Source: Kryptolebias marmoratus
Taxonomy: Eukaryota > Chordata > Actinopteri > Cyprinodontiformes > Rivulidae
Reading direction: 5' to 3'
Length of the DNA stretch: 64,000 nt
Assembly: GCF_001649575.2 (NCBI RefSeq)
Contig: NC_051452.1
Coordinates: 3,144,585-3,208,584, forward strand
Positions 34,207 to 46,039 of this stretch are shown piece after piece. Made by a program: the position numbers and the translations under genes. A model generated the notes under the pieces. The model was not told the origin of the DNA and searched no databases. It worked only from the letters and a program-made list of their open reading frames with translations. Position 1 is the first letter of the stretch, and the number at the start of each line of letters is the position of its first letter.

Positions 34207-35573
34207 AGGTTATTTTTAGCTTCTTAATTAGCCAAGTTACTAAGAGCACATGCTACCTTTTGTAGCTTGTTGCTAATGCTAGTTTAAAACAGCATCGCCT
34301 GTTAAACGGCGCTCTTTTTGTAGACGCCATCTGTGTTTTTGTTACTGCAAACATTTTCAAACAGCCAGTTTTGTCTTTTCTTTTTAGTTTCGGGAAATTC
34401 CTGTCCATCATAGACTGTTACATCGTTAAATGGGGTTAAATTGCAGGAATGCTTTAAAACAGTGACTTTAATATTGCAGTATACCTTGAAACAGGAAAGC
34501 AGCTTGTTCCTGTTCCAGTGCAAAAATAAACGAGTGGCTATTTTAATTAAGGATAAAGATGAAAGAAGCACATTAATGTGGAGGCGCGCTGAGCAGGACT
34601 TTGAAATTAAGACCACTTCTCAACACTCGAGGTGTATTTTATTCCAAAAAAAAAAAAAAAACAGTGAAGGAAAATACTTTGATAATGATATTAAATTAGG
34701 TAGAACATTTTTACTTTACTGTTTGAGCAAACGGTCGTGGTGGGAGGCAGATTTGTGGCATTTTCCTGTCTTCCTGCATGAATTGTGAGGGTTTTTTAAT
34801 TAGACCTCCGCAGCACAATGAAGCTCCGCTTGCTTGAGAGGTGAAGTTTTGTGCTCGCAGGAAATCTCACAACAACGTAGCGTTTGACGAGGCTGTCAAG
34901 CTCAGCCAGGCACTCAGCATGTGGCTTTTTTCAATGCTGCTGCTTTTTTATTTTTTTACTGCAAAGTTTGAACACATCCTCTCTAACACTGTTGATTCCC
35001 TGTTCAGTCTCCCTCATCGCCAAGTGACAGCCAAGAATAAAGAAACACTACTCTCTTGTTCTCTTTGTATCTTTTCTTCAGCTTTTTTTAACCAAACTAA
35101 GACGGGTCACAGCACAATCAACCTATTTCTCTGACAAGAAGGAAAACAGTGAATCTTTACAGGTCTCAAAGGAATCTTGCCAACTTTAGAGCTTTTTCTT
35201 CGGGAGGAAGAAAGGCTGTGCGCTCGCTCGCCAAGGAGCACGCTTTTGTTGGTTTGCAGGAGAGTGACACGCTGCAGGCGTTTTGGAAACAAACCAGGTT
35301 GAGTCCATTCTTCAGGCGTTGGCTGCTTTTCTTACCACTGTTCTTCACTTTGAAGATACAAGCAGGTTCCATTCAGCTCCTCCTGCTTAGCATTTTTATT
35401 ATAATTAGCAGGGAATTACCCACATTTCTCCCCACAGAGGGTTTGTCCCTTTATTCAAAGCAAAGCACCTTTTGTTTGGGCCGCTTTAATTGAGACACTC
35501 CAACTTTTCTTTTAAAAGTCTGCTCTGGAATTTTATAGCTTTAATGTCATTTGCCACAATTTTACAATCAGGG
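34207..35573. other. Intron 2 sequence, nothing recognised
   Basis: AT-rich with a poly-A run at 34647-34661. Frames near 34302-34616 and 35107-35493 have no recognisable domain. Confidence 0.4.
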
Positions 35574-35581
35574 TTTGAGAT

Positions 35582-35756
35582 GGTGTCCAATCCTGGTCCT
35601 GGAGGTCCTGGAGGTCCACCATCCTGCAGGTTTTAGATGTTTCTCTGCTCCTCAGCAGCTCTTCAGGTTCTGCAGCAGCCTGTTAATCAGTCACTCAAAT
35701 CAGGCGTGTCAAAGAAGAGAAACGTCTAAAACCTGCAGGATGGTGGACACCACCAG
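35582..35756. mobile_element. Short hAT-type MITE with 8-bp duplication
   Basis: It starts GGTGTCCAATCCTGG and ends GGATGGTGGACACCACCAG. The internal pair ATCCTGCAGGTTTTAGA / TCTAAAACCTGCAGGAT forms a fold-back. TTTGAGAT occurs on both sides (35574-35581 and 35757-35764). It is related in design to the MITE at 20568 but clearly a different subfamily. Confidence 0.75.
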
Positions 35757-35778
35757 TTTGAGATATAAGACTTTACAT

Positions 35779-36254
35779 CACACGTGTCAAACTCAAGGCC
35801 CGCGGGCCAGATCCGGCCCTCTGTAACATTTCATCCGGCCCTCTAGTCTGGTTCAGATCGAGTCTCTGATTCTTATTTTGCTTTAAAAAAACTGAACCTA
35901 ATTAGTGAAGTTTTCTCTCAATATATAGTTTTAATTTCTGTATGATCAGGTTTTTGTCTGTTTTAATGTTAAAAACTTCATTTAAAAGCTGAGTGAGGCG
36001 TAAGAAATGACAGCTAATGATGAGCTTTTTGAAGTTTGATCTATTTGTCTGTGTTCATTAAAGTCTGTTTGCTCTAAATTCTGTATAATCTGTAACTGGG
36101 AAAAGGTCATTGATATTTCTATATGGATAATTTGACATAATACATCTAAAACCAATTAATTTATGTCATTTTTAATAAATATTGATCGTGATTGGCCCTT
36201 GGCTGGGACCAAATATTTAATTTTCCCCTTGCATCACTGGGTTTGACACCCCTG
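35779..36254. mobile_element. hAT-type element with near-perfect 8-bp duplication
   Basis: The left end CACACGTGTCAAACTC and right end GGGTTTGACACCCCTG are inverted repeats. The octamers CTTTACAT (35771-35778) and CCTTACAT (36255-36262) differ at one base. Near the left end are GGCCCGCGGGCC and two ATCCGGCCCTCT-type motifs typical of a widespread vertebrate hAT MITE. It sits 14 bp after the target duplication of the preceding MITE. Confidence 0.82.
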
Positions 36255-36439
36255 CCTTACATTTATGATCTTGTAAATTAGGGTCTAAATTAAGGCCTGG
36301 CATTCCTTGAATTAATGCATATCGGCCTCCACCTTTTGTGTTAAACTAAAGTGATCCTACGATAGTAAAGGGAGCCATTTTGGTCATTTTGGCTTCACGC
36401 ACCTTTTGGATTTACATGGAGTATGTCATGTGAAAGCCA

Positions 36440-36720
36440 TTTTTAATTGGGTTGACTCTAAAAGTCCATCCAAATATTTACTGTTTGAAAGTTTGCTTAA
36501 AATCTGTCCAGTGGTTCACGAGTTATTTTGCTAACAGAGTTAACTCCAATAGTTTTAAATCCATTTTTAAGAATAGATTCTCTGTCGTTGGTTAGGATGA
36601 CTCTAAACTTCTACCTCACCAAATTTTAGCTTTTTGTCTGTGAAACTGACTGAATTACAGCCTTTTGTGCAGGTTGGCTGTAGCGGCCATCTTGATTTGA
36701 CATCTTGACCCTTTCGCCTT
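36440..36720 (-). repeat. Dispersed repeat, unclassified family (copy 4, inverted)
   Basis: On the minus strand it reads CAAGATGGCCGCTACAGCCA, TGTAATTCAGTCAGTTTCAC, AAATTTGGTGAGGTAGAAG and GAGTCATCC, then CTGTTAGCAAAATAACTCG. These are the same landmarks as the copies at 8.5, 22.9 and 26.0 kb, with one landmark in a different order. This suggests a multi-unit repeat. Confidence 0.5.
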
Positions 36721-37696
36721 TGAAGGTGTGCAGTAAAGATGGCGTTTTAATGTTCCCCCCATAGTGCAACAAATAACTCATTTAACATCAATTAAAGGCT
36801 TCTCCCTGAGATAAGCCCCTCCCTCATCCCTTTATCGGCCAATCGGCGTGCGCCCTCAACCTGCATGTTTTTCGCATGTTTTGTGTTGATGACAGGAGCA
36901 GAAGAGGCGCTTCAGTTGGAGTGTTTTGTTCGGCGAGGATCAAGGAAGGTGGGGGCGGTGGGGCGTCATCGTTTGTAATTTACAAGGTGTTCTTCGTCAG
37001 TCGGCCGACGCTGCAAATGTGGATCAAACAGCCATGAAATGCTTTTCCAGCCCCAGTGGCCTTCTGAAACGATTAGATTCTATTAGTGTGTGAAACGTAA
37101 ATAAAAGGAGAACATGGCAGATTTTAGTCTTTGTGAAAACAGGCTAAACAATATAACATTTATGGTTGAAAGCAGCTTACAAACCGGAGTCATGAAATTT
37201 GTATCTTCTGCTAACACTACAGACGTTAAATTTTGTATTCACATCTTTCCAGTAGCCAAGCAACACCGCGTGCCACAACCTTACATCCACAAGTGTTTCC
37301 GTGCAATATCGCTCTTCAGCGCCGAATTAAAAATCCTCCTCTCTCTGCGCAACTGTTCCTTTTCAATTTCCTCTGTATATCATCTTGCATCAAAACCACT
37401 TAAAATAAGTTGCTGCATTAAAAAGAAGCAGTGCTCAGGCAACCAATTATGTTGGATTCTTGAAGCTTTGGCCTCTGAGAGTGTGTAATGAGGCCCGTAG
37501 CTTCACGATGAAGTCCGCTAGCTGCCACTGTTACTTTCATTCACACGCAGCCTAATAAGTAGCGGAGAAGCTTTTGTCTTTTATGAACAAATCACAGAAC
37601 AGACGAAAGCTCAGATGGAAGATCCTGATGAGTGGTTAACATTTGCACAAAGATTTCTCCACACCTTCATTGGCGCTTAATGTTAGAGGGGCTGTA
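36721..37696. other. Intron 2 sequence, nothing recognised
   Basis: A 124-residue open frame (37114-37488) shows no recognisable domain and no splice signals. Confidence 0.4.
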
Positions 37697-38116
37697 CAGT
37701 CCCTCCAGGATTTCACGGGCATTTTTTGTGATTGTTGCAGCTAAAATGCCTGATTTTGCGGGGCATTTTCCTAAAAATTGCGATTTTGTTTTTTTTACTA
37801 AAATCAATAAACAACCATAACTTTTAATATCTAAACCAAAAATCCTTCCTAGTTTTGTAAGATAATTCCCACCAAACCTTGCCATTCTCAAAAGGTGCTT
37901 TATTTGAGAACTTTGATAGCTTCTAAACTGACATTCATGAGCATTTCTGGATTGTCCCTGGTCTGCAGCTCTCCTCACATGTTTTGCAGACACAAAGTGT
38001 TTGTCGATGCGTTTATGTTCCATGATTACACTGCAGGACGTGCAAAACAGCTGCAGCTGGGGAGGAAACTGGTTTGCTGAAATCTTTGTGGGCAAATGTG
38101 AAGCATTAGCGCACAT
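37667..38116 (-). CDS. Element-encoded CGGBP1-like BED/C2H2 zinc-finger frame, copy D
   Basis: ATG at 38116 opens 149 codons, again running past the element end (37697). MCANASHLP, FCTSCSVIMEH, DKHFVSAKHVRR and QSSQIKHLLRM are present. The finger (Cys25, Cys28, His40, His46) lies at 37979-38044. It differs from copy C at several codons in this region, none a stop. Two independent full copies with an open finger frame are consistent either with a young family or with selection on the finger. Confidence 0.55.
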   Translation of the reverse strand: MCANASHLPTKISANQFPPQLQLFCTSCSVIMEHKRIDKHFVSAKHVRRAADQGQSRNAHECQFRSYQSSQIKHLLRMARFGGNYLTKLGRIFGLDIKSYGCLLILVKKTKSQFLGKCPAKSGILAATITKNAREILEGLYSPSNIKRQ

Positions 38117-38388
38117 TTTGGCTTCGGTCGCTGCTCCTGCACGCTCCCGGCATTCTGATGTTAACAGGAAGTGACGTCACGTGTCTTCTTCCTGAGTTAT
38201 TTGGGCTTATTTTGTATTCCACGCTACACAAACCCACAAAGAAGAGACTAGACCGCAGAAACGGTGGCGAATCACTTTAGAAACAATAAATATTGGGTTA
38301 AAGTTGCAGAAAGTTGCGATTTCGCGGAGTTTGCTTGACTTTGCGTTAATAGTTGCGATCGCAACATCGTTAAATCCTGGAGGGTCTG
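37697..38388 (-). mobile_element. CGGBP1-like zinc-finger MITE, copy D (complete, no gap)
   Basis: 692 bp, without N. The left end is CAGTCCCTCCAGGATTTC and the right end is AATCCTGGAGGGTCTG. The flanking hexamers GCTGTA and ACTGTC share only CTGT, a weak duplication. The palindrome TTGCGATCGCAA lies near the right end. It differs from copy C by a short deletion in the GCAACTTT repeat tract. Zinc-finger frame intact. Confidence 0.92.
38165..38183 (-). promoter_or_regulatory. E-box/CRE/ETS composite motif in copy D
   Basis: Same 19-bp block as in copy C, 48 bp upstream of the zinc-finger ATG. Confidence 0.5.
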
Positions 38389-41300
38389 ACTGTCGGGCTT
38401 AATTAAGACATTTCTGACAAAACTGCTGGGAAAATGCTTAACAAGGCTGATTGGTTTATATTAATTGAATTTATTTATTTTTGGCTCATAAGTTCTGTGT
38501 TCAACTCTTGTACATTCAAGGTTAGTTTCAAAATAAAAGCATCCAAATTCAACACTTTTTTTTTTTTTTTTCCATTTGCTCCCCATTGAAATTCAAATGT
38601 GGCCTGATTATAATGTTTTATTGTGCATGCCACCCTCAGCGATTTTTAAAAGTGTTTGATAGAGAAGTGAAAGGAGCCTCTTTTCACCGTTCTCAGTGTT
38701 TCTGAGGTTTTCTGTTGCTTTTCTGTCCACCGAGTGCCTGGTCTTAAAGAAACACAAGGACTGTGCAGGATTACGGTTCCGTATGCATCTTTCACTGCCT
38801 TTAATATGCAAATAAAAGATTAGCTTTGAAAGGAAACTGTTTTGGCGTAGGAATCATTCGTACCAAGAGGTGAGGCTAACCATTCACCGCCGCCCCATTC
38901 TCAAGTTTAAACTGAAGTTTACCAGAAAACAAAATGGGCAGGAAAAAGAAAAGTGTTTTTCAATAATAAATCGGCATTTTATCTCAGCCACGAAATTTAA
39001 ACGGCGACTCCGTGTGCACATCTCAGGTACATCAAACAACTTAAATAACTTCGGTATTATTGTCAGAGAGGAAAAGAAAAACAGCAAATGTGCCCCGGGA
39101 AGCAATTCCAGCATTATTTTTGATATGCAGAGCAAAAGGGGGACATTTTATATCATAGAACTGGGATCCCTGCACATACAATAACTGAGTGACGTATCTC
39201 TGGCCCATCTCTGCAGTTTAACCCTTTAAATCAGCACCTCGGGGCCCAAAACTACATCAGGTGACCACTACACTTCTACAGTTAGAGGAATCAACTCATG
39301 CCACAGATCTGAAAACGGATAAATGTCAAAAATTTACTCTGAAATCCAGCAATCTGGATGTAAATGAAAAGTCCATGTTTTAGTAAATCAGCATTCGCAG
39401 TACACGCGCCTCTGAATGAGATATTGACTCTGGTTGGACACGTACACACCTGTGTTGGGATGGTAAATTGCGTATTATCCGATCACACATCCATGCAGTG
39501 TGTGTAGAATTGATCCGAGCGCGTTCACTCGGGGGGGTTAACAACCCAGTGGGCATTCATCAAGTCTCTGACTTGTTCATAGGAGGGTTCAGCAGTATTG
39601 ACTGTGGAATAAAGGAAATGGAGGATTCTGCAGAAAAGAAAATCACCAAGTAATTGGATTAAATGAAGGGTTGCGTCATAACAACGAAGCACCGCGAACA
39701 TCTTCCTACCAGGCTGTTTGTACCTCTGATTGGTGTTGGTTTGAAGCTACTTTAAGGAAGATTGTCTCATTCTTAGCTTGAATTGATAGATGAGATTGTT
39801 TAAAGTGGAGTCTGTGGAAGGTTTATGAACAATGACAGATAGCTCTTCGGTTTAATTCTGACCAAATTGACGAGTTATCAGCTCGTCTGAGCTCCAGTGC
39901 AGCTTGGATAACCGTCTGCAGATTGTTTGAACGAGCAGTTATCTTGTTAAACCGAGGTCATTCAAAGAGCTATCTACAACAGGTGTTATTTAATAACCAA
40001 AGGTCTGAACCATGTCTTTAAAGAAAGAAGTGACAGTTATGTCCTGTTGATGGTCTTTTCCCTTTTCCTAATTGCTCAATGTGTGCACAATTTCCCACGG
40101 AGATTTTGTCTGCGTATCCTCTCCTAAAAGGCCCTCTCGCCTTTCGGTCTCTTTCCAAGTCTGTCAATGAATTCAAGCGTCGCCAGTCTGGGGGGGAAAC
40201 GGCTCCGTCTTATATGTTCCTTGACCTCTTTCAAGCCTACAGAATGGAGTCAGTGTGTGCCTGAGCAGCCTAATTGGGTTGACAGCGCAGTGTCTTGCCT
40301 CTTGCGCGCATGCATGACATCCAGCTCTCTGACAGAGCGGCCGGCCTCTGCAGTGCTTTGGCTGTCAAAGGGAATCGCACTTGAGTGACTGTTTAAACAG
40401 GCCGCCGTAGACGCCTCGATGCCATTGACTTCACCGAACCGTCTTCCAGTGTTTGCATGTTTAGCGTTTGGTTGCAAGTCCATTCCGGCGAAATGTGCCT
40501 CCGAGTTGATGAATGGATTGGAATGGTCACTCTCGTTAGTTTTCTGTCAGGGTGCACGCAGCTGAGTGAAGTGTGCAGCGGGTTGTGCGGGACCAACAGT
40601 TTAAACAAGGCTGTGTGGGCGGAGAGAGGTGGTAAGTGGAAAGTACATGAGGCTGGCTTTATGAATTCATTTCCCCCCTCTCGCCTGTGTCGGGGGGGGA
40701 CCTCATCTGAACCCATTAGGTGGTAACAAGGTGACAGCGAATCCTGCTGCAGGATTTGGCCTTCAGAGCTATCTGGCTGCCCGCCTGTGTTAATTAACGA
40801 GGAGAACAATGGTGTTAGAGATGTGCGAGCTGTTAAACGAAAACGTTTAACTCGATGGTTTGAGTTTCCCCGTCTCTTAAACAAGTTCGTAGCTAGCAGC
40901 AGGAGTTAAATAGATAATGATTCATGCTGGGGAGCCAGAGTCATATTTAGAAAAGAACTATGCAACCATGCATATTGAGACCCAGTAGGGCTTGCTATGT
41001 TCGAGTCTTTAAAGTTAAATCAACTAACAAGCGTCACTACTTGGTTTCCGAGACGGCCAGTGCTTTAAACGTCCTGATTCTCTAAGGACAAGCGTCCTCA
41101 GCCTTCTCCTTTGTGGCGTCTTCTTTCTGCGAGGAGAAACGGCTTTGGCGAAGTTCACTCGGAGAGCATTTTTAGTGCAAAGTAAGTGGGCGATCAGGAG
41201 ATGTCATCAATTCCAATGCATGCCAGTTGCCACGGAAACAGAAGTAGAGAGGAGGCTTTTCTCAAGGATCCTGTTAAACATTTAGAATGTGCAGGCTCAG

Positions 41301-44094
41301 AAAATCAGAAAGCGAGAAAGATGTGTTCGGGATGATCATCCATCTTGGCGCCTATGTATTTTTATACTTATATTTGGTTTTAAAAAAGTATTATTGAAGT
41401 TAGAAAATGCTACAGCTTCAAATTGCATCAAATCTTAACAGTACAGTCAAATATGCTCTTGTAAATCCAAGCTGCTACATTTATAGATGAATCAGTTTAG
41501 ACTACTGGGGTAAAAGCTACAGATTTTTGGGTGAAAGCTTAGCAGCTGTTGTGTGGCTCGTCTTGATTGAGGAACTCCTCTTCCTCTTCAGAGGTAATCT
41601 TCGTCAGACAGGCCCTAAATGGGAAAAGGGCTCTTGCGGTTACAAGTTGGGGCTCAGCAGATAGGAGCTCTGTGTAATTCCTGTTAATTACTGTCCTGGA
41701 GGAGATGAGACCTGGTTTGGAGAGAGTAAGAGACGTGATAAGGAGGATCAGGGATTTGCCTGAAGGATTTTCTTACCCCATGGGCAAAAACAGTCCAGTT
41801 GTCAAGAAATAGTCCCGAGTTAGAAGTAATTGCTGTGTTTTCCTGGGTCTAATGGGCATAGTGTTTGTATGAGCAGTGATTATGGGTAATCTGGATCTTC
41901 TGTCGCAGCATTCAAAGATACGTTGTTGTTGACATGCCTTTTTCTTTTACTGTAAGATTAAATTAAATGACTTCTAATAATAGCTAAATACCAGTTATAG
42001 AGGTTATAAAGGGGATGTTCAAAGTTTAATGTGCTACAAAACGAGGTGAGCTTGGAAAGTTTGGTAATATTTGATCAAAACTGATTCATTTCACTCCTTT
42101 TTTCTAAAACTTGAATGCATTACAGCAAATATGTTCAAAATGTTGGTTGTACTGAAGCCCTCTGCTGTTTACGAGTAAAAGAGCTGTTGTTATGGAAAGG
42201 TTTGAGAGTAAACAACTGAAAGTTGAGGTATTGTAAAGTGTTTTAAGGTATTTTGTGTCGGGCTTTTGTCCTAATCTTTAATAGTATTTCTTTGGACAAT
42301 GGTTTCTCTTCTTTTTGGTCATTTTCAGTTCAGTCTTTGTACCTTACCATTTGCAGAGGAAAGGGTTTTTCCTTAAAGCCAGCATGAAGCATGAAAAGTA
42401 CCCGACTCCAAGGATTAACCAGTGTTCTGTCTGGATTTTATTAACTTTAATGACTGGACTGAAATGGAGTGGAAAAAGCAGCCTATATCCAAAACAAAAA
42501 CAGCTTTCAGAAAGTTTCAGTAAGACTTAAATATTTAAGAAGACTTCAAAACGTTACGAAAAATCCTGGCGTCTTTGAAGTGAAAGACTTTCGTGCAGCA
42601 CCGTTTGTACAAATTTACGTCATTCCTCTTTGCTCGCAAAGTCAACAATCCAATCAAAACAAGCAGACGGGGGCTATCTCATTCTGCATTTGAGGAGAAC
42701 CACAGCAAATATTCACAGCACGACTTGAGGGATTTTCTTTTAAGAATAGTTCAAAGCAATTCACCAAAAAACATGAGCCCTATGAGACCCAATTCATTTC
42801 TTTGCTACATTCCGAGCCTCCATTAGCATGCACTGGGGATGAATTGTACAAGTTGTCAGTCACCTCTGCTCTACCGTGAAATCGGACCAAATCCCAGTAG
42901 CTGTTTATCTTGTTACGGCTGCGGCGGCGTCATCTCGCCAAACCTCTGCCCCTGATAACAAATAGGGCGTTTGTTTGAGCGTAGAAAAGGACAAGTAATG
43001 GGTGATACAGTGGTCCGAAAAATGGGAGGCTGATGAGAGAAGACACTGAGTGTTTCTGTTAAAGAAGCAAACACTTCACAGTAAACCGCAGCGACTCCCC
43101 GGGGCTTCGAGTACTGGGATATACAAGCTCATATTGGAGAAACAAGGCTAGTTGTCTAAATGCATTACTGTAATAAAACCTGGAAGGGGAAGTAGTGCTG
43201 TGCATCTACGCGCTGACCTTGTTTGTATTAAGTTCTTGAATTGCTCTCTGGGGTGTGCATGCTGGCAGAGGCACCGGTGGTCTGATTGTAAACTCCTCAT
43301 CTTTTACTTTTTGCTGTAAATCTTGTTTGTATGCGTTTTATTAACAGCTCAAGTAAGAGATTATCTTCTACACTTGACAGCTCATCACTAGAAGCATATT
43401 TTGCATTTCCAAGATGAACCACTTCTGCAGAGATTTACTCAGAATGTGTCAGTTTTGGAGTACAGAGGTCCTAGTGAGACTTAATCTTCACAATTAAAAA
43501 TGCAGTATTTCTTACTAAAAGATGCAGTTTGGGATTGCACAGAGGGATTCTTGTTCCATTTAAACATTTTGCATTGGGTACATTTGATTCTTCAGCTGTA
43601 ATGGATGTAAATGCGTCTAATTTCTCTCCCCTCTGTCTTTAATGGCGTTTCATTTCATCATATGCATCAATTAAATTAGATAAATCAGCACACTGTGCCT
43701 AATGGACCCTCTGTTGTTCTAGATATTAGTCAGCACGTAACATCATTTAACTCTGAAAGAAAGTCAAATGATTTTTTCTACTTGGGGTCAGAGTTTTCAT
43801 AGCCTGAGGAAGTAGGTTTTCTACTTCTTCAGTTTGAAACTATTTCTTAAAACGTCCCAGCAACTCATTCATGGCATGGGAGTTTTTGTCCTAGATCTTT
43901 TTATGGATATATTTTCTTTCCTTTCTTGTTTTTGCACAAATTAATGACTCAGTTTAGTTTAAAAACTACCCTAACTTGATTTGACGAAAGAACATTCTAC
44001 ATTTTATTTACAGTATTGAAGGAAAATCTTCTTGTAACATGGAGTTTGTGTTGAGAAAAGGTGGCTTTTTTCATAATAACATCACAAGTATTAA
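38389..44094. other. Intron 2 sequence, no recognised repeat or exon
   Basis: This 5.7-kb stretch is unusually free of recognisable mobile elements compared with the rest of the window. Two parts look like possible conserved non-coding DNA: about 40080-40400 (CpG-bearing, mixed composition) and 43600-43740 (CATATGCATCAATTAAATTA and neighbouring TAAT cores). No open frame with splice signals and no known protein was found. Confidence 0.35.
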
Positions 44095-44925
44095 CTGACA
44101 GGACAAGATTGAATCACAGTAATGCACAATTCAAACAATGAGACGTACTTAAAGTAAAATACATTTACAATAATATAACAAAACAACCAAATGATAAGAA
44201 GGATTGGATGGGGGGGATGGGTAAGGTGTGGGACGAGGGTAATCAATAAGGATGAAACAGAAATGTATATCAAGTCCAGCTCGATTACGGGATGATCAGT
44301 CAATCCAATGTTGCATATACCTTAAAAATGGCTGCCATATTTTCTAAAACGTCTTACTTCTATTCTGCATCCAATAGGTTATTTTTTCTAGAGTCACACA
44401 GCTACTGATCCCGCAAATCCACATTTTAACTGGAAGTGTTGTAATACATTTCTTAGCAATTGCTAAAAGGACTTCTGCAAGTTTCTTATCATAATTTGTC
44501 TTTAAATTAGAGTTCCTAAAGATTTCCCCAATAAACAAATCTCAGGGGTCATTGGTATCGTGATGCCATGAATGTCTGAGAACGTTTCGCAGACTCCCTT
44601 CCAGAAGCCCTGCAGTTCGGAGCGATGCCAGGTGGCCGCATCTAAAACAAAGAGGGGGATATATTGGAGTTAGATTTATGTAATTTTTGTGGGGTAACAT
44701 ATAGCTGATGTAAAAAAACTTGAATTGAACCAGTCTAAATCGAGAATTTAGAGTAGAGGTGAGACCTTCTCTGCACAAATTATTCCATAATTGCCAAATC
44801 TTTTTCCCATTTGATTCTGGAACTATCCATACCAGTTATAGTTAAAGTAAACGGTGGCTTTTGAGTCTTATCAATGTTTAGTAATATTGGGCAGTGGAAA
44901 TGATTTAATTTGTCCTCTGTAGAAT
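44095..44925 (-). mobile_element. L1-clade LINE ORF2 C-terminal fragment
   Basis: On the minus strand the frame at 44542-44778 reads RFRLVQFKFFYISYMLP, then IYPPLCFRCG and HLASL. This is the pattern of the region after the reverse transcriptase in fish L1/Tx1-type elements (RxxxxQFKxxYxxY ... PxCxRC). A second frame (44344-44538) continues with LKTNYDKKLAEVLLAIAKKC and LEKITYWM, the usual ORF2 C-terminus. The two frames are separated by a stop and frameshift, so this is a dead, 5'-truncated copy. The low-coordinate end is probably the 3' tail. The exact border is uncertain. Confidence 0.75.
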
Positions 44926-44996
44926 TTTGTCAATATCTAGAGGTCTCCTGCTTCACTGTTCATTTAGCATGTACAAGAAATATAGTGACTAAGATC

Positions 44997-46031
44997 CAGG
45001 GGTGGAAATTAAAAATTTTGTCCACCAGGCATAGTGGCTTTTTTTACCAGCCACTATTTTTTGTTGTGACAAAAAGTAATTTCATATGATGATGATGATG
45101 GAGGTGGGTGGAAGCAGTTGTGGTGCCCTACAAGCTGAACAACACCTCTTTCTGGACACTGCATGGAAATAACTGGATTTTTCTTATTTTAAACCATTAA
45201 AAGATGCATATCTGTACATAAAATTCAGACAAGTGAAATTTATTTCTGTGGAGTGTTTTTGAAGTATTTTTTGTGNNNNNNNNNNNNNNNNNNNNNNNNN
45301 NNNNNNNNNNNNNNNNNNNNNNNNNNNNNNNNNNNNNNNNNNNNNNNNNNNNNNNNNNNNNNNNNNNNNNNNNNNNNNNNNNNNNNNNNNNNNNNNNNNN
45401 NNNNNNNNNNNNNNNNNNNNNNNNNNNNNNNNNNNNNNNNNNNNNNNNNNNNNNNNNNNNNNNNNNNNNNNNNNNNNNNNNNNNNNNNNNNNNNNNNNNN
45501 NNNNNNNNNNNNNNNNNNNNNNNNNNNNNNNNNNNNNNNNNNNNNNNNNNNNNNNNNNNNNNNNNNNNNNNNNNNNNNNNNNNNNNNNNNNNNNNNNNNN
45601 NNNNNNNNNNNNNNNNNNNNNNNNNNNNNNNNNNNNNNNNNNNNNNNNNNNNNNNNNNNNNNNNNNNNNNNNNNNNNNNNNNNNNNNNNNNNNNNNNNNN
45701 NNNNNNNNNNNNNNNNNNNNNNNNNNNNNNNNNNNNNNNNNNNNNNNNNNNNNNNNNNNNNNNNNNNNNNNNNNNNNNNNNNNNNNAACTGTTTCTTCTT
45801 CTTCTTCTTGATTTTTATTGGTGGTTGGTAAACAACTGAAGGAATCAATACCGCCACCAACTGGTAAAGAGTGTCTGCTAAACTTTTCTCCTTCTTGCAT
45901 TTAGCAGCAACTCGAGCACATTGCTGCCCCCTATATGTCCGGAGGACAAATAACACCTTTTCTGTTCAAATAGCCAACCCGCCACAGTGGCGTGTGTGTT
46001 GATCAAATTCTAATTCTAATTTCCACCCCTG
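44997..46031. mobile_element. hAT element, perfect 8-bp duplication (copy 2)
   Basis: The ends CAGGGGTGGAAATTA and TAATTTCCACCCCTG are exact inverted repeats. CTAAGATC flanks both sides (44989-44996 and 46032-46039). The right part (TGGTAAAGAGTGTCTGCT, CTGCCCCCTATATGTC, CGCCACAGTGGCGTG) is nearly identical to copy 1, but the segment before the right end is shortened. Copy 1 has AAATTCACCCACC... and a GGCCGGTGGCGGGTG block, whereas copy 2 jumps to AAATTCTAATTC. Positions 45276-45786 are N. A CTT microsatellite lies beside the gap. Confidence 0.92.
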
Positions 46032-46039
46032 CTAAGATC

